Assembly: GCA_963576565.1 (NCBI GenBank)
Contig: OY755042.1
Location: forward strand, 18,327,272-18,391,271
Source of the DNA: Aspidapion aeneum
Lineage: Eukaryota > Arthropoda > Insecta > Coleoptera > Brentidae
Length of the DNA: 64,000 nt
Direction: 5' to 3'
Positions 32,673 to 43,554 of the stretch are shown here, one piece after another. How positions within the stretch are numbered: position 1 is the stretch's first letter; each line of letters begins with the position of its first letter. The position numbers and the translations under genes are program-made. The notes under the pieces were generated by a model. The model had not been told where the DNA came from and ran no database searches. It was given only the letters and a program-made list of their open reading frames with translations.

Positions 32673-35600
32673 ATGTCTAGTTCGGATAAAATTTTAAAGG
32701 CTAAAGCCTTGCGCTATAGTGCGATTTCACAGCTAAATTTGATCATTGAATCCGCGACCCTCGCAAAAAATGACCCTGCCTATCACAGCGGCTTTAAAGT
32801 CAAATTTCGGACATTGTCAAAAATCAAAAAAGATTTTGAAAAGCACCATAATACTTTGTTGACGTTGGTAGCCTCTGATGAGGATCGCTTAGTAGTAGAA
32901 AACAAAGTGGCTATGGACTTTTGCAAACGCTGTGACGAGATTTCCACTATATTTTACGAACTTTTCGAACTACCCTTTGAAGATGGAGGGCTTTTGAGCA
33001 GTACGATAAATCCCATGGGCAGTCCCTGTGCCTTCACAGACCAGCATGGTTTACTGCCTAGGATAAAAATACCTCTTTTTCAAGGGGAATTTAAGGAGTT
33101 TCCAACCTTTTTGCAAGCCTTTAATGCTACCGTGCACAATAATAGGTCGCTGGGAAACTTTGAAAAATTCAATTTGCTTTTTTCTAATTTAAAGGGCCCT
33201 GCCCTGGATGTCATTTCTGACATTCCTATCCTTGCTGAAAATTATTTAAATGCCTACCACACCTTGGTGGATAGGTATACAAATAAACGATTACAAGCTT
33301 ACCTTCACTGGAAGGCAATTGAAGGCTTCTCTCCTCTTACTAAAGAGAATGCTACGAATTTGAGGAATTTGCTTGATTGTTTTTCGAAAAACTTAAGTGC
33401 TTTAAAAGTCATGGGTTTTAAAACGGAGTTTTGGGATTATATTATGGCACAAATGCTCTTGGATAGGTTGGACCTAACCACGCGCAAGGCATTTGAGCAA
33501 AATTATTGCTCCAATGAGATCCCCTCTTATGATAAAATTCGTGCTTTTGTTTCTAGCCATTGCATTGCGTTGGAACAAATACAACAAACTCAAGATTACT
33601 TAAAAAATAAAGATTTGTCAATTTCAAGTCAGAAAAATCAAGCAAAGTTTCAAAATCGATCTGCTTTGTTTGCTAATACTCAGAGAGCCTCCAAAAATGC
33701 CTCCCAGTCTCCAAATGGCCAAAGTGGCTTAAATAATACTCCAAACCCTCAAAATTTTTGTTTTCTCTGTAAAAGTGGCGATCATATAATATACAGATGT
33801 CCTAATTTTTTGGCGAAAACTCCCCAGCAACGTTTTGAGATTGTTAAACAACATAAAGCGTGTGTCAACTGTTTGGCCTCAAAGCATAATTTACCCCAGC
33901 AATGCAAATCAGAAAAAAGATGTTTACATTGTGGCCAATTTCATCACAGTCTCTTACATTTTTTTCCTATTAATTCTACACCTAGTTCTGCGAGTAGCCC
34001 CTCTACTTCTGCAGTGCAACCCCCGAGGAGCCCCGTGGCTACCGAATTTAATAGAACCACTAACACCATTGTTACTGGTATGTCTTTAAATGATCGCGAA
34101 GTACTTCTCTGTACCGCTTTAATACAAATACAGGATGTTTTTCAAAATTGGCACACAGTGCGCGCCATCTGTGACTCTGGTGCTCAATCTTCATTTATAT
34201 CTAAGTCATGTGCTGATAGTTTGGGCCTTCCTAAATTTAATATCGCCATGACTCTACAAAGCTTAGATCGAATGACAACTTCGGCAAAATCTGGAATTAA
34301 TTGCAATATATCCTCTTTGCGTGATAATAATTTTGTTTTTAATTTTGATGCGATAATACTCGATAAAATTTGTAGTGATTTACCTCATTCCTCATTTTCG
34401 ATTAAAAGTTTTCCTTTTCTCGCCAACTTAGAACTAGCTGACCCAGGCTTTAATAAAAGCGATAAAATTGATTTATTGTTGGGCGGCGATGTGTACCCTT
34501 ACATTTTGCTAGACGGTCGTTTGTCTACGGGACCCAACAACCCCGTCTGCATTAATACTATTTTTGGTTGGGGAATAATGGGCAATCTTTCACTTTCACC
34601 TTCAACTACAAATCAAATTAAAACATTTTTTACTACGTCAATGAACGATTCTTTTGTCAATTTAGATAAAAATCTACAACGATTTTGGCAAATAGATGAC
34701 ATACCTAATGTCAAGGCCATTGACCCCGAAGATGAGTTTTGCGAAAATTATTTTTTGAAAACTACCTCAAAAAATGAGGAGGGGAGATATATTGTATCTT
34801 TACCATTTAAAGTTACTGCTCCAGATTTTGGCGACACTCGATCCATTGCCGTACGTCGTTTTTTCTCCCTTGAGAAGAAATTGCTACAAAACCCTGATTT
34901 TTATGCTGCCTACAGCTCTGTTTTACAAGATTATTTAGATAATAATCATATGCAACCGGTTTCTGCACCTTTGCCGACCGAAATTTCAAATCATTTTTAT
35001 ATTGCACACCATGCGGTGTTTAAAAAAGATTCTACTAGCACCCCCCTGAGGGTGGTTTTTGATGCGAGCATGCACGCCCCTGGCAAAATCTCGCTCAACA
35101 ACGCTGTTTATACTGGGCCCCCTTTACAAAGGGACTTACAAAAAATTTTATTACTTTATCGTTTGCATAAATTTTGCTTTTGTTGCGACATCCGTCAAAT
35201 GTACAGGATGATTTTAGTTGACCCTAGTCAAACTAATTTTCAAAGAATAGTTTGGAGGTTTGATCCTAACCAGCCTATTCAAGACTTCGAAATAAATAGA
35301 GTTTTATTCGGGGTCTCTTGTAGCCCCTTTTTGGCTATCAGAACTTTGCTGCAACTTGCTAGAGAGCATGAGGACCTTCCTCTTGCCTCAAAAATCATTG
35401 AGGAGGCAGTTTTTGTCGATGATGTGATTTCGGGAAGTGATGACTTTTTTAAGGCCACTGAGATGAAAAATCAATTAATCGAGCTACTTAGCCGAGGTGG
35501 ATTCGAATTGCGTAAATGGGCGAGCAATTGTCCCGAGTTACTATCCGATCTTCCTGAGTCACACATTTCGATGAAGGCTCTTTCTCTCGATTTAGATGCT

Positions 35601-37964
35601 GAAAATTCAACTTTGAAAATTCTCGGTTTAAATTGGAACCCTCATACTGATGAATTTTTTTATACTTTCGACTGTTCTCTCCAAACATGCACTAAAAGAA
35701 CAATTTTAAGTAATTTGGCCCGCATTTACGACCCTCTGTCTTTTTTGGCGCCAATAGTTTTAATTTTAAAATTAATTGTTCAATACTGCTGGGCAGAAGA
35801 CTTAAACTGGGACGACCCTGTCAGTCCGGAAATTGTTTTTAAATGGGAAAAATTTAAAAATGAATTAAAGTTTTTGCATTCTGTTAAAATTCCTCGTCAA
35901 ATAATTTTGCCTAATGCTAGTCAAATCCAGCTAGTAGGATTTTGCGATAGTTCAGAACGGGCCTATTGTGCTGTCGCTTATATTCGAATTTTTTATTCTG
36001 ATGGAAACATTAAAGTTTTTTTTGTTTGTAGTAAATCTAGAGTCGCACCGTTGCGTCGTAAACTAACTTTACCAAGACTAGAGCTTTTAGGAGCTGTTTT
36101 GTTGGCTAAATTAATGGATTTTTTACTAGAAACGTTCTCGGAAAAAATTAAATTTGATAAAATTCTTGCTTTTACTGATAGCACAGTGACCTTATCTTGG
36201 ATTCAGGGATCTCCTCACAAATTTAAAACATTTGTTTCGAATAGAACTGCCTATATACAAGGAAGAATTAGCCCTGAGTTTTGGCATTATGTTCCTACTG
36301 AACAAAATCCTGCTGACTGCGGTACTAGGGAAATGTATCCCTCTGATTTACAAAGATTTTATTTTTGGTTAGAAGGGCCTTCTTTTCTAAACCAACCTAC
36401 AAATACTTGGGATTTTATGACAGTTGCTTACGATGGGAATGCAGTTTTGGAAGAACAGCGAAAAAATATTTTTAACGTTTTTACTTGCGAACAAACAGTT
36501 GAATATTATGTAAACAACTTGTTTGAAAAATACAGTTCTCTTTTTAAAATTAAGAGAATAGTTGCTTACTTTTTGCGAGGGTTACAAAAGTTTAAAAATC
36601 CCTCATACAATTTTGCTACTGATTACCTTACAAATCAGGATTACTACAAAAGCTTACTTTTTATTTCGAAATGCGTACAATCTTTTTCTTTCCAAAAAGA
36701 AATTGAATTACTAAAAGATAAGAAACAGCTTCCAAAAGCTTTTCAAAAATTATGTCCATTTTTGCATAATGAAAGCTACGATTTGCTTCGTGTTGGAGGC
36801 CGTTTATGCCATTCAAATTTATCATACGATAAAAAATTTCCAATTCTTTTGCCTTCTAGTGCAAAATTCACTGAATTACTGATTTTAGATTTGCATCGCA
36901 GCAATCTTCATTGTGGTATACAGACCACAACTTTTTTACTAATGCAAAACTTCTGGGTATTGTCTGCTAAAAAGGTAGTGAGAAAAGTTTTAAGTTCTTG
37001 CCATACTTGCTGGAAAACTAAACCTAACTCCCTTCAACCCCCTATGGGTAACCTACCGAAATTTAGAGTTTCCGAAGCAAAGGTGTTCGAAAATGTAGGT
37101 ATAGATTTTTGTGGTCCGTTCACGATTACTCTTGGTCGGACCAGAGGTGCAAAAACCATGAAAGCATATGTCTGTTTATTTATCTGTTGCGCTGTTAAAG
37201 CCGTGCATTTAGAGTTAGTCTCTGATATGACATCAGAAGCCTTTCTGGCTGCTCTGCGCCGCTTCATAGCTAGAAGAGGACTATGCTCAAAGATCTCTTC
37301 AGACTGCGGGACCAACTTCGTGGCCTCTGAAAAATACTTGCGACAAATTTTTTCTGATTGCGTGAAGGGGGAAGGTATAGTTTGGTCTTTTAACCCACCT
37401 GCTGCTCCCCACATGGGAGGCATTTGGGAATCAAACATTAAATCTTTAAAGACTCATCTTCACAGGGTAGTTGGAAATCAAATACTCACCTATGAGGAAT
37501 TAAATACGGTTTTAACCCAAGTTGAAGCCATAATGAACTCACGTCCTTTATGTGCCTTAAGCACCGATCCTACTGATCTGGCGGTCTTGACTCCTAATAA
37601 TTTTTTAAATTTGAGGCCTCCAGGTACAATACCCGATCCAAACTACTGCGATATTGCGTTAAACAGGCTGTCCAGGTGGCAACTGTTGCAAAGAATGCAC
37701 CGCGATTTTTGGATTCGCTGGCATCGCGAATATTTGCACACTTTGCAACAGCGAGCCAAATGGCACCAACCTCTTGCTTCCATTGATATTGGTACTATGG
37801 TACTGATCAAAGATGAAAATTCCACTCCATTGGATTGGCCCCTAGGCCGCATTGAAGACCTTATTAAAGGTTCTGATAATGTTCCACGGGTTGCTATTGT
37901 AAAGACTACTAAAGGTACCTACAAACGGCCTTTGGTAAAACTATGCGCCCTGCCTACAAATTAA
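32673..37964 (+). CDS. BEL/Pao gag-pol polyprotein, apparently intact
   Basis: A single 1763-codon frame starts at the first ATG after the leader (MSSSDKILKAKA). The order of domains is: Gag (about 1-350); CCHC-type zinc knuckles (CFLCKSGDHIIYRC from residue 363, then CVNCLASKH and CLHCGQFHH); aspartic protease (DSGA at 501); reverse transcriptase with FVDD at 914-917 (CDIRQMYRMI upstream); RNase H (CDSSERAYCAVAY, PRLELLGAVLLAKL, AFTDSTVTLSW); integrase with an HHCC zinc site (1408-1446) and catalytic D1478, D1544, E1586; and a C-terminal DUF5641-like region (WQLLQRMHRDFW to KLCALP). No stop or frameshift interrupts it, and with apparently identical LTRs it looks like a recent, potentially autonomous copy. 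No envelope gene is present. Protein order and the F(V)DD motif fit BEL/Pao rather than Gypsy or Copia. Confidence 0.95.
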   Translation: MSSSDKILKAKALRYSAISQLNLIIESATLAKNDPAYHSGFKVKFRTLSKIKKDFEKHHNTLLTLVASDEDRLVVENKVAMDFCKRCDEISTIFYELFELPFEDGGLLSSTINPMGSPCAFTDQHGLLPRIKIPLFQGEFKEFPTFLQAFNATVHNNRSLGNFEKFNLLFSNLKGPALDVISDIPILAENYLNAYHTLVDRYTNKRLQAYLHWKAIEGFSPLTKENATNLRNLLDCFSKNLSALKVMGFKTEFWDYIMAQMLLDRLDLTTRKAFEQNYCSNEIPSYDKIRAFVSSHCIALEQIQQTQDYLKNKDLSISSQKNQAKFQNRSALFANTQRASKNASQSPNGQSGLNNTPNPQNFCFLCKSGDHIIYRCPNFLAKTPQQRFEIVKQHKACVNCLASKHNLPQQCKSEKRCLHCGQFHHSLLHFFPINSTPSSASSPSTSAVQPPRSPVATEFNRTTNTIVTGMSLNDREVLLCTALIQIQDVFQNWHTVRAICDSGAQSSFISKSCADSLGLPKFNIAMTLQSLDRMTTSAKSGINCNISSLRDNNFVFNFDAIILDKICSDLPHSSFSIKSFPFLANLELADPGFNKSDKIDLLLGGDVYPYILLDGRLSTGPNNPVCINTIFGWGIMGNLSLSPSTTNQIKTFFTTSMNDSFVNLDKNLQRFWQIDDIPNVKAIDPEDEFCENYFLKTTSKNEEGRYIVSLPFKVTAPDFGDTRSIAVRRFFSLEKKLLQNPDFYAAYSSVLQDYLDNNHMQPVSAPLPTEISNHFYIAHHAVFKKDSTSTPLRVVFDASMHAPGKISLNNAVYTGPPLQRDLQKILLLYRLHKFCFCCDIRQMYRMILVDPSQTNFQRIVWRFDPNQPIQDFEINRVLFGVSCSPFLAIRTLLQLAREHEDLPLASKIIEEAVFVDDVISGSDDFFKATEMKNQLIELLSRGGFELRKWASNCPELLSDLPESHISMKALSLDLDAENSTLKILGLNWNPHTDEFFYTFDCSLQTCTKRTILSNLARIYDPLSFLAPIVLILKLIVQYCWAEDLNWDDPVSPEIVFKWEKFKNELKFLHSVKIPRQIILPNASQIQLVGFCDSSERAYCAVAYIRIFYSDGNIKVFFVCSKSRVAPLRRKLTLPRLELLGAVLLAKLMDFLLETFSEKIKFDKILAFTDSTVTLSWIQGSPHKFKTFVSNRTAYIQGRISPEFWHYVPTEQNPADCGTREMYPSDLQRFYFWLEGPSFLNQPTNTWDFMTVAYDGNAVLEEQRKNIFNVFTCEQTVEYYVNNLFEKYSSLFKIKRIVAYFLRGLQKFKNPSYNFATDYLTNQDYYKSLLFISKCVQSFSFQKEIELLKDKKQLPKAFQKLCPFLHNESYDLLRVGGRLCHSNLSYDKKFPILLPSSAKFTELLILDLHRSNLHCGIQTTTFLLMQNFWVLSAKKVVRKVLSSCHTCWKTKPNSLQPPMGNLPKFRVSEAKVFENVGIDFCGPFTITLGRTRGAKTMKAYVCLFICCAVKAVHLELVSDMTSEAFLAALRRFIARRGLCSKISSDCGTNFVASEKYLRQIFSDCVKGEGIVWSFNPPAAPHMGGIWESNIKSLKTHLHRVVGNQILTYEELNTVLTQVEAIMNSRPLCALSTDPTDLAVLTPNNFLNLRPPGTIPDPNYCDIALNRLSRWQLLQRMHRDFWIRWHREYLHTLQQRAKWHQPLASIDIGTMVLIKDENSTPLDWPLGRIEDLIKGSDNVPRVAIVKTTKGTYKRPLVKLCALPTN

Positions 37965-37992
37965 ACTCTCTGAAATGCCCCTGGGCATTCTC

Positions 37993-38006
37993 AGGGGGGT
38001 GGGAAA
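37993..38006 (+). other. BEL polypurine tract
   Basis: AGGGGGGTGGGAAA lies immediately before the 3' LTR, 28 bp after the gag-pol stop. Confidence 0.85.
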
Positions 38007-38715
38007 TGGTTCGTCCCGCCTTCCTTTTTGTAAATATGTTCTTTTTACTATAATTTACCAAATTGGTTCGAATTAGGCTATTTGGTGATTCACTAGAGCA
38101 TTTTCTATTTTTTGTTTATTTAGTATTAATTAGCTAATTAAGTACTTAAAATTACTGGGTTATTTGCATTTGAAACTCCCGCGGTTTTAGAGGCAAATAT
38201 TACAATTTGCTATAATTAATTTACTTTACATAAAATGCATTTTGAATTACTAAGGTTCCTAGTTCCTTTAATATGGACCTTCGTAATCTCATTCCTTCCT
38301 ACTTATTCCTTTTCTTCTACGCCTATGGATTAACGACGCCACTGGGCGCCATGTGGGAGAATGAACGCAGCAGCCATACCTGCTGCCGGACCAGAGAGAA
38401 CCGTTTCGCCTTCGAACGATAATACACGCGTGTTAGCGACTCTCCTACCACATTCATGTGGGGTGCAAAAAACACGGTTTAACAGCGCGTCCTCCCATGA
38501 GTTCCACTTCCTGTACAAAAATGGTAAGTGAAAATGCATTATTTTTACCTTACATACATTTGTTTATTGCTACACTAACCTAGAAGGTAAACTAGACCAT
38601 TTCAGAATCCCTTGTACCAGCTTAGCCTATGACCTTATTCCCTTAAAATTACAGTCCACATCTGACACCGTTAAATTCCAGACAACTCTCCTTTCTGGAC
38701 CACCAGGGAGCCCCA
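38007..38715 (+). repeat. BEL/Pao 3' LTR
   Basis: A 709 bp copy of the 5' LTR with no difference that I could see. It is followed by the GATAC target duplication. Confidence 0.95.
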
Positions 38716-38780
38716 GATACTTACTAACGGAAAAGTCGTGTTTAAAATAAATAAAGACAATGGAAGTCCGAAATTTTGTT

Positions 38781-39387
38781 TTTACTCAATCATCGTCTAC
38801 GAGTTTCAAACAAAGAGTTCATTTTTTATACCTTCTGCAAAATTTGTGAACGTTCAATAAACGTAACGACGACGTTTTAAAAACGTTCGGGACGACGTTT
38901 ATAAAAACATTCCAGAAACCCTTAGAAAGTCTAGGCCTGGCCCCTGATGTAGGCCCTAAACGTTAATACGTTAATTTATTAATAATCTTAAACATGCCGA
39001 TTTATTTTTTAGCGAAGAAATTCTTTCCAGTTACTCTTATTTCCTGTTTTATTATTTTTCGTATTTAGATAATTTGTTATTTTCATAGCTCCTGCAGAAA
39101 TTTGAAGCAAACATTTTAACACAAGGTTTCATTTTTCTTATTCAAAATATGTATAAGGGTAAAGTTAATCTCTCAAAGAAAATTTTAAAATAGCTGATGT
39201 TTTGCAAGGGAGACGCAAACAAAATAGACGCATTTTCTCAAGAACGTAAGACGAATACCTAAAATATTCTTTGTTACTTAAAAAAAAAACCTTCAACCCA
39301 AATTCCAAATTTTGCATACCGTAGAACGTGGTGACTTTGTGCCTGGCAGGTGACTTTGTTACAGACTGTCTTCTCGCCATAAAAATT
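38781..39387. other. Continuation of 22 bp satellite, then spacer
   Basis: Units like GACGTTTTAAAAACGTTCGG occupy about 38862-38925. The rest is AT-rich with no supported gene; the minus-strand ORF at 39165-39476 overlaps the next array and is incidental. Confidence 0.45.
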
Positions 39388-40602
39388 ATGATGAAACCCC
39401 TGGAAAAAATCAAAAAACCCCAAAATTTTAATTTACTCCCTTCCCCTATACATTTAAAGTTATGTAAAAGTAGCATTGCCCACTTCCAGAAATGCTAGAG
39501 AGTTGAGCTTTGGCAGACTGAGAGGAACTATGATAAAACTATAGGAAAAAATTAAAACACCCCAAAATTCTAATTTACTTCCCTCCCCTATAAATGTAAA
39601 GTTAAGTAAAAGTAACATTGCCCACTTCCGGGCACGCTAGAGAGCTGAGCTTTGGAAGACCGATAGTAACTATGATAAAGTTATAGAAAAAAATTAATAC
39701 AACCCAAAATTCTAATTTACTTTCCTCCCCTATAAATGTAAAGTTATGTAAAAGTAACACTGCCCACTTCCAGAAACGCTAGAGAGCTGAACTTTTTAAG
39801 ACTGAAAGACACTATGATAAAACTATATGAAAAAATTTAAAAACACCAACATTTTAATTTACTTCCCTCTCCTATAAATGTAAATTTATATAAAACTAAC
39901 ATTGTCCACTTCCAGAAACGCTACAGAGCCTAGCATTATAATGCTGATAGAAATTATGATAAAACCATGGGAAAAAATTTTAAAAGCCCAATGTTTTCAT
40001 TTACTCTCCTTCCCTATAAATGCAAAGTTATGTAAAAGTAAAATTACCCACTTCCAGAAACGCTAGAGAGCTGAGCTTTGGAAGGTTGATAGGACGTACG
40101 ATAAAACCATGGAAATAAATTTAAAAACCTCAAAAATTTAAGTAAGGCATTGCAAAAGTTTTGAAAAATATTCCACATCTTTTACTACTTTAAAAATTAA
40201 ATATTATCCAATTCCTTTAAAAAAGAAGTGAAATCATAACAAAAACATTTCATGTAAAAAAAAGTCAAGTATGCGAAAATGGCATTCCGTAAAAAGAATT
40301 GAGATAAAAGTAAAGCCAAGTTCTCCAATACAAATTTTAAAATGAAAGGTTCTTACTAGTTTGGAAATATTTTTCTAAACTTGGCTAATACGGCTGGAAA
40401 TTACTCTTAGGCACAGTGCTAAATTGAATATAAAGAAGTTTGGCTGTAATAGCAAAGTTTAAAAAAACATTTCCAAACTAGTAAGAACCTTTCATTTTGA
40501 AATTTGTATTGGAGAACTTGGCTTTAATTTTATCTCAATTCTTTTTACGGAATGCCATTTTCGCGTACTTGGCTTTTTTTTACATGAAATGTTTTTGTTA
40601 CG
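39388..40602 (-). repeat. ~140 bp tandem array + palindrome family (copy 3, no tail)
   Basis: About six units start with AT(G/C)AT(A/G)AAAC motifs at about 39388, 39529, 39672, 39814, 39956 and 40099 (period ~142). They are followed by the conserved linker (GGCATTGCAAAAGTTTTGAA, CCTTTAAAAAAGAAGTGAAA) and the palindrome at 40235-40602. The tail module found in copies 1 and 2 is missing, so this copy is truncated at 39388. The linker is uninterrupted, unlike copy 2. Confidence 0.8.
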
Positions 40603-41509
40603 ATTAACCTATCACCACGAAATCACGGACTTCAAAGAAGCACGCGGTTCCGTCTAGACCTCAGTCAACGTTGGACAAGTGGACAAAAAAATGTGCGGGC
40701 CATTTATATAAATAGTAAGAGATTTGAATATTTTACGTTTTCCGTATATACCTTACCTTACCCAACGAAAATATTTTATTTGTTGTGTTCGCTATAGTTT
40801 TCGCTATTTATTGAAGAACCTTTATTTTAAAAAGTTCATTCGCAAAGCTCGTGAAATCATAGATCAAGAAATTTCAACAAAATGAGGGGTGAAATTCTGA
40901 CAGATTTCAGTATTTAAAAAAAACCGTGGTGAACTCGTGACAATGTTTTTTGAGTTGTTTGCGATGCCACGATACTACAAAAGGCCGCCACATAATCGCC
41001 CATTTGGTATTTTATTTTATAAAAAAAAAAAGAAATTGGGGTGACTTTGTGACACAATCCTTACAAGTGCTTACGCTTAAAAAGATTTAGTTTTTTTTTT
41101 AAATTAAACGATTTTACAAACTAATCTAGAGCTAAAGTTTATTATTGCAACAGTCTCGATCGGTTAGACGCTGCTGTATTTGTATTTGTTTCTTTTGTCA
41201 AAAAGTCACTCCATATATGCAGGTAAAGTTGTGACAAATATTCTTGGAAGCCTAAGTTACTAAAATCTTTAAAATATTTGTTGATATTTTATTAAAGTAA
41301 CCAAAGGATGTTATTTTATAACCAAACATCGAAAATAAATAATTGTTTTGTAGAAATCCTTAATTATCAACAAAAACTATCAAAAGTGGCACAAATTTAA
41401 CAGGTTCTACGGTAGTAAATAAGTATGTACCTTTAAAACCAGGAAATTAATTTTTATTAAACTTAGCTTAAAAATTAAAAAAGTCAATAAAATCCATTAT
41501 ATGGTTTGA
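40603..41509. other. Spacer without recognised gene
   Basis: AT-rich. GGTGA(A/C)(T/C)(T/C)(T/C)GTGACA-like phrases recur near 40930, 41040 and 41230 but do not form a clear repeat. Nothing is supported as a gene. Confidence 0.4.
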
Positions 41510-42610
41510 GTGATTTTTGTTCTAAGGCAAGTTAAAGGCAACAAAGGCAAAGGCTTTCAACTAATAAAATCTAGAATGGACACCTCTAAAAATCTGCTCA
41601 ACAAGCTGAAAGCAATGGGATTGTCGCCGAAACTTTGCACTTGGTTTGAAAGTTACCTTGAGGATAGATCCATTTATGTTGCACTGGATGGTCAGAACTT
41701 CATCTCTTACCAAATAAATGCTGGTGTGCCACAGGGAGCAATCCTTTCGCCAACAATTTTTTTGATTTACATAAATGCCCTCATAGATAAAACAGTAAAT
41801 CCACTTTATTACTTTGCAGATGATGGCAATGTTGTCTCCTCATTCATACCACCCACATGTCTCTCCGCACGTGAATTCTATCATCTTAGACCAACTCAAA
41901 TATCGCAGATAAATAACGACCTGGAGATAATAGAGGACTGGGGCAACAAAAACCTTGTACAGTTCAACGCGCAGAAAACCCAAGCAGTCCTGTTTTTAAA
42001 AAGGGCCAGCACCGGTGAGCCAAACATCATGCTATCTGGAAGTGCTATCACATTGCAGAGCCAGTTGAACATCTTATGAGTCACTGCAGAGACCAACATG
42101 TCTTGGCACAGTCACGTGGCAGATATAACTAAAAGGGCGTCCCAAAAGCTTGGGGTGCTATTTCGTACAAGACATCTGTATACACCAAGCCAACTGCTGA
42201 CACTCTACAAAGCCCAGATTCGACCAACTATGGAGTACTGCTCACATATATGGAGTGTGGCACCCAAACATACCTTAATGCTTTTGAACACCGAGCAAAA
42301 ACGACCTATCAAGCTGATCAATGACCCCGCACTTACCCGTAGCTTGGCTAGTCTCGAACATCGAAGAACTGTGGGCGATCTATCTCTCTTCTACAGGTAT
42401 TATCACGGAAAATGCTCTCAAGAGTTGGCACGTATGATCCTTCCGGGAGTAGCACCTACTAGGCGAACACGTCAAACAGACGGTAACCAAATCTACTGTC
42501 AAAATAGAGGCAAACAAAAACCTCATTATATCAGAATTTATGTCCCTGAAGAACAGCATCGCTGTGGAATAAACTCCCTGCGACAGTTTTCCCTGCAGGT
42601 TACAAGCTGA
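41510..42610 (+). pseudogene. Jockey-like LINE reverse transcriptase, C-terminal two-thirds, one in-frame stop
   Basis: The frame encodes the RT palm and thumb of a non-LTR retrotransposon: LLNKLKAMGLSPKLCTWFES, AGVPQGAILSPTIFLIYINA, catalytic YFADDG (Jockey-type F/YADD), AQKTQAVLF, then after an in-frame TGA (42077-42079) the post-RT region MSWHSHVADITKRASQKLG, LYTPSQLLTLYKAQIRPTME and LNTEQKRPIKLI. Both halves are in one frame, so apart from the TGA the segment is little damaged. The endonuclease and N-terminal RT are missing (5' truncation). It is better preserved than the other LINE fragments in the window, so it is probably younger. Confidence 0.8.
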
Positions 42611-43020
42611 ACCGTTTTAAAACCAACATATACTAACATTTCCGCGCACTAGCCGCTTCTCGAGCGTGATAGGGATATCCTTGCGAATGCGCAAAAAAGG
42701 ACCTCTTGGAAGTTGGGAAGCTGATAATAAGCCAAATCAAAACTGCATTAACCAAACCTTACCTGCTTGCCACAATACCATAATAGGGTAAAAAAGCAGC
42801 ACTACACTTTTGCAAACTTTAATACGTTATTAGGAAAAAGAATTAAAAAGCATAGGTATTTTATAAATGTTCCGAATCGAAGACCGGCTACCAACTCTGC
42901 AATCTAAAGCGAACTGGGTTTAACTGCAAAAAATTAAAAGCTGAGTTATTGAGATTTTGGACTTCTAGTTGATCAATGTCTCCTCAAAACTCAAAAACCA
43001 TATAGGTTTATTGAACTGTC
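42611..43020 (+). other. Presumed LINE 3' region / spacer
   Basis: This follows the Jockey-like fragment. No poly(A) tail or target duplication was identified, and no gene is visible. Confidence 0.35.
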
Positions 43021-43550
43021 AAAAGCTGTAGGCAAGTTTTTATGGAAAATAAAATACTCACAATATGTTCCTTATACATACTGGAGTGTGTAAGTTTCAT
43101 GGTCGCCAATCCAGACCCTTTCAGTGGCTTGGAACAAAAACATGTATATAACACAAGACATAAAAGTAATTTAAAAACTAAAATGGCACATTATACTTAT
43201 GTCCAAAATAATTGTAAATATTCCTTCGCAAAAGTGTAAAAATAAAAGATTTGCCTCCCAAAACTTTAAAAATTAAACTAAAAAACTACTTACTAAGAAA
43301 AGCATACTATTCCGTTGATAAGTTTTTTGGTGACAGTTTGAGTGACATTTTTTAGATGTTATAGGTATTTGTATCTTTTGTGTCATATTTTTTTTAAATG
43401 TTACCTGTTTAATTTTATGCTACACTTGTAAATACTACAAGTAATTCATTTCCTTACTGTTTAATTTTGTATTTTTTTATTATTATTTATTTTATTTTAA
43501 CAGTCATACTTTATATTGACTAAATAAAACTATGTTTATTTTAAATGCCT
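43021..43550 (+). pseudogene. CR1-like LINE 3' fragment
   Basis: The open segment 43042-43239 encodes NKILTICSLYILECVSFM followed by EQKHVYNTRHKSNLK, the conserved C-terminal end of CR1-like LINE proteins. The rest is AT-rich 3' sequence ending in AATAAAACTATG. The Gypsy element is inserted directly after it. Confidence 0.6.
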
Positions 43551-43554
43551 ACTT
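43551..43554. other. Gypsy target-site duplication (left)
   Basis: ACTT immediately precedes the 5' LTR and recurs at 60266-60269 after the 3' LTR. Four bases is usual for several Ty3/Gypsy groups. Confidence 0.8.

Larger units (their letters stand above)
30848..38780. mobile_element. Small MITE interrupted by the BEL/Pao insertion
   Basis: The left half AAATTTCGGATTTCCGTTGT / CTTTATTTATTTTAATCACG and the right half, in reverse complement (AAATTTCGGACTTCCATTGT / CTTTATTTATTTTAAACACG), are inverted ends of about 60 bp. Without the 7.7 kb insert and its duplicated GATAC, the element would be about 165 bp. The same ends bound 8913-9896. Confidence 0.65.

Noticed and set aside
30952..38715. BEL element considered as an endogenous retrovirus with env
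   Set aside because: Only gag-pol is present; the stop is followed within 28 bp by the polypurine tract and LTR.
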